Assembly (NCBI GenBank): GCA_031424495.1
Contig: JANPHP010000091.1
Span: forward strand, 1 to 13,241
DNA length: 13,241 nt
Source: JADKCL01 sp031424495
GTDB lineage: Bacteria > Bacteroidota > Bacteroidia > J057 > JADKCL01
Direction of reading: 5' to 3'
Shown: piece by piece, positions 13,101 to 13,241 of the stretch
How positions within the stretch are numbered: position 1 is the first letter of the stretch
Layout of the letters: each line of letters starts with the position of its first letter
The notes under the pieces: model-generated
What the model saw: only the letters and a program-made list of their open reading frames with translations
The model's database searches: none
Told to the model about the DNA's origin: nothing
Made by a program: the position numbers and the translations under genes

Positions 13101-13241
13101 CAGGGCAATCGCATGAAAATCATACCTGCAAAAGTATCTCCCTGTAGTTGTCGTTGAGTGCCGCGATTTGGCGCTTGGTGTTTGTGCTGCCTTTGGTTGC
13201 ATTTTCTCTTTTGATCATGTTGAGTGCAATCCTTCTGATGA
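13101..13241 (-). mobile_element. End of an ISAs1-family insertion sequence, runs off the window
   Basis: The transposase tail (below) is followed by a terminal sequence starting CAGGGCAATCGCATGAAA at 13101, which I read as the IS inverted repeat at the 3' end of the transposase gene. The other end is outside the window, so the repeat cannot be paired here. The adjacent TGAGTGCTT (13092-13100) may be the target duplication and includes the LOG stop codon. Confidence 0.6.
13120..13241 (-). CDS. ISAs1-family transposase, C-terminal part
   Basis: The leftward frame entering from the window edge encodes 39 residues ending at TGA (13122-13120). It starts 'IRRIALNMIKRENATKG' and ends 'AALNDNYREILLQV'. 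This is the conserved C-terminus of ISAs1/H-repeat transposases: a 'IR-IA-N-----' helix, a basic 'KRQ' segment and a final 'A--D-NY---L'. It matches the ending of the E. coli H-repeat proteins in pattern. The catalytic DDE residues lie outside the window, so it cannot be judged whether the element is active. The stop lies about 20 bases inside the predicted IS end, typical of compact IS elements. Confidence 0.82.
   Translation of the reverse strand, partial: IRRIALNMIKRENATKGSTNTKRQIAALNDNYREILLQV

Noticed and set aside
12465..13202. A 245-codon leftward open frame across the LOG gene
   Set aside because: It is antisense to a gene with the full LOG signature, runs through the heptamer repeats and into the IS end, and has no recognisable content.

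Overview
The window looks like chromosomal DNA from a member of the Bacteroidota, possibly a Saprospiria-like lineage, though the sequence does not fix the rank. The evidence is a secreted protein with a C-terminal type IX secretion sorting domain, several promoters of the Bacteroidota form TAnnTTTG with an upstream TTG box, start codons that mostly lack Shine-Dalgarno sequences, and close family matches such as YwbE, MmcQ/YjbR, YfiT-like DinB and an alkaline-ceramidase-like protein. Base composition is moderately GC-rich, except for a visibly AT-richer island at about 2950-3900.

Layout. 1-1235: two leftward genes, a partial unknown protein and a lipoprotein glycerophosphodiester phosphodiesterase. 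1460-2341: a rightward LpxH/COG2908-type phosphoesterase, divergent from the lipoprotein gene. 2345-2952: a leftward overlapping pair, SRPBCC/AHSA1 protein then YwbE. 2953-3928: an AT-rich stretch with no intact gene, holding a decayed C-terminal fragment of an AlbA_2/AAA_4-type ATP-binding protein. 3929-5357: a YfiT-like DinB protein and a protein with a Myb/SANT-like C-terminus. 5366-6195: MmcQ/YjbR (leftward) and a DoxX-like membrane protein. 6459-8452: a two-gene exported cassette, a small secreted protein and a CUB-domain T9SS cargo protein. 8560-9772: two leftward genes, a Bacteroidota protein with an STAS/SpoIIAA-like look and a DUF2185 (Imm33-like) protein with a long unassigned C-terminus. 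9853-13094: a rightward series of secreted alpha/beta hydrolase, alkaline-ceramidase-like membrane protein (probably TTG-started), GNAT acetyltransferase and LOG-family phosphoribohydrolase. 13101-13241: the end of an ISAs1-family insertion sequence.

The most unusual structure is the 173-bp gap between the GNAT and LOG genes. It holds three unrelated short tandem repeats that all have a period of exactly seven bases. A second pattern worth checking is promoter geometry: two leftward genes share TTG-N20-TAnnTTT(G/C)-N3-ATG, which predicts leaderless or nearly leaderless transcripts. I found no CRISPR array, tRNA or rRNA gene, and no complete new defence system. Apart from the decayed island and the IS end, this is largely ordinary housekeeping and envelope-related sequence.
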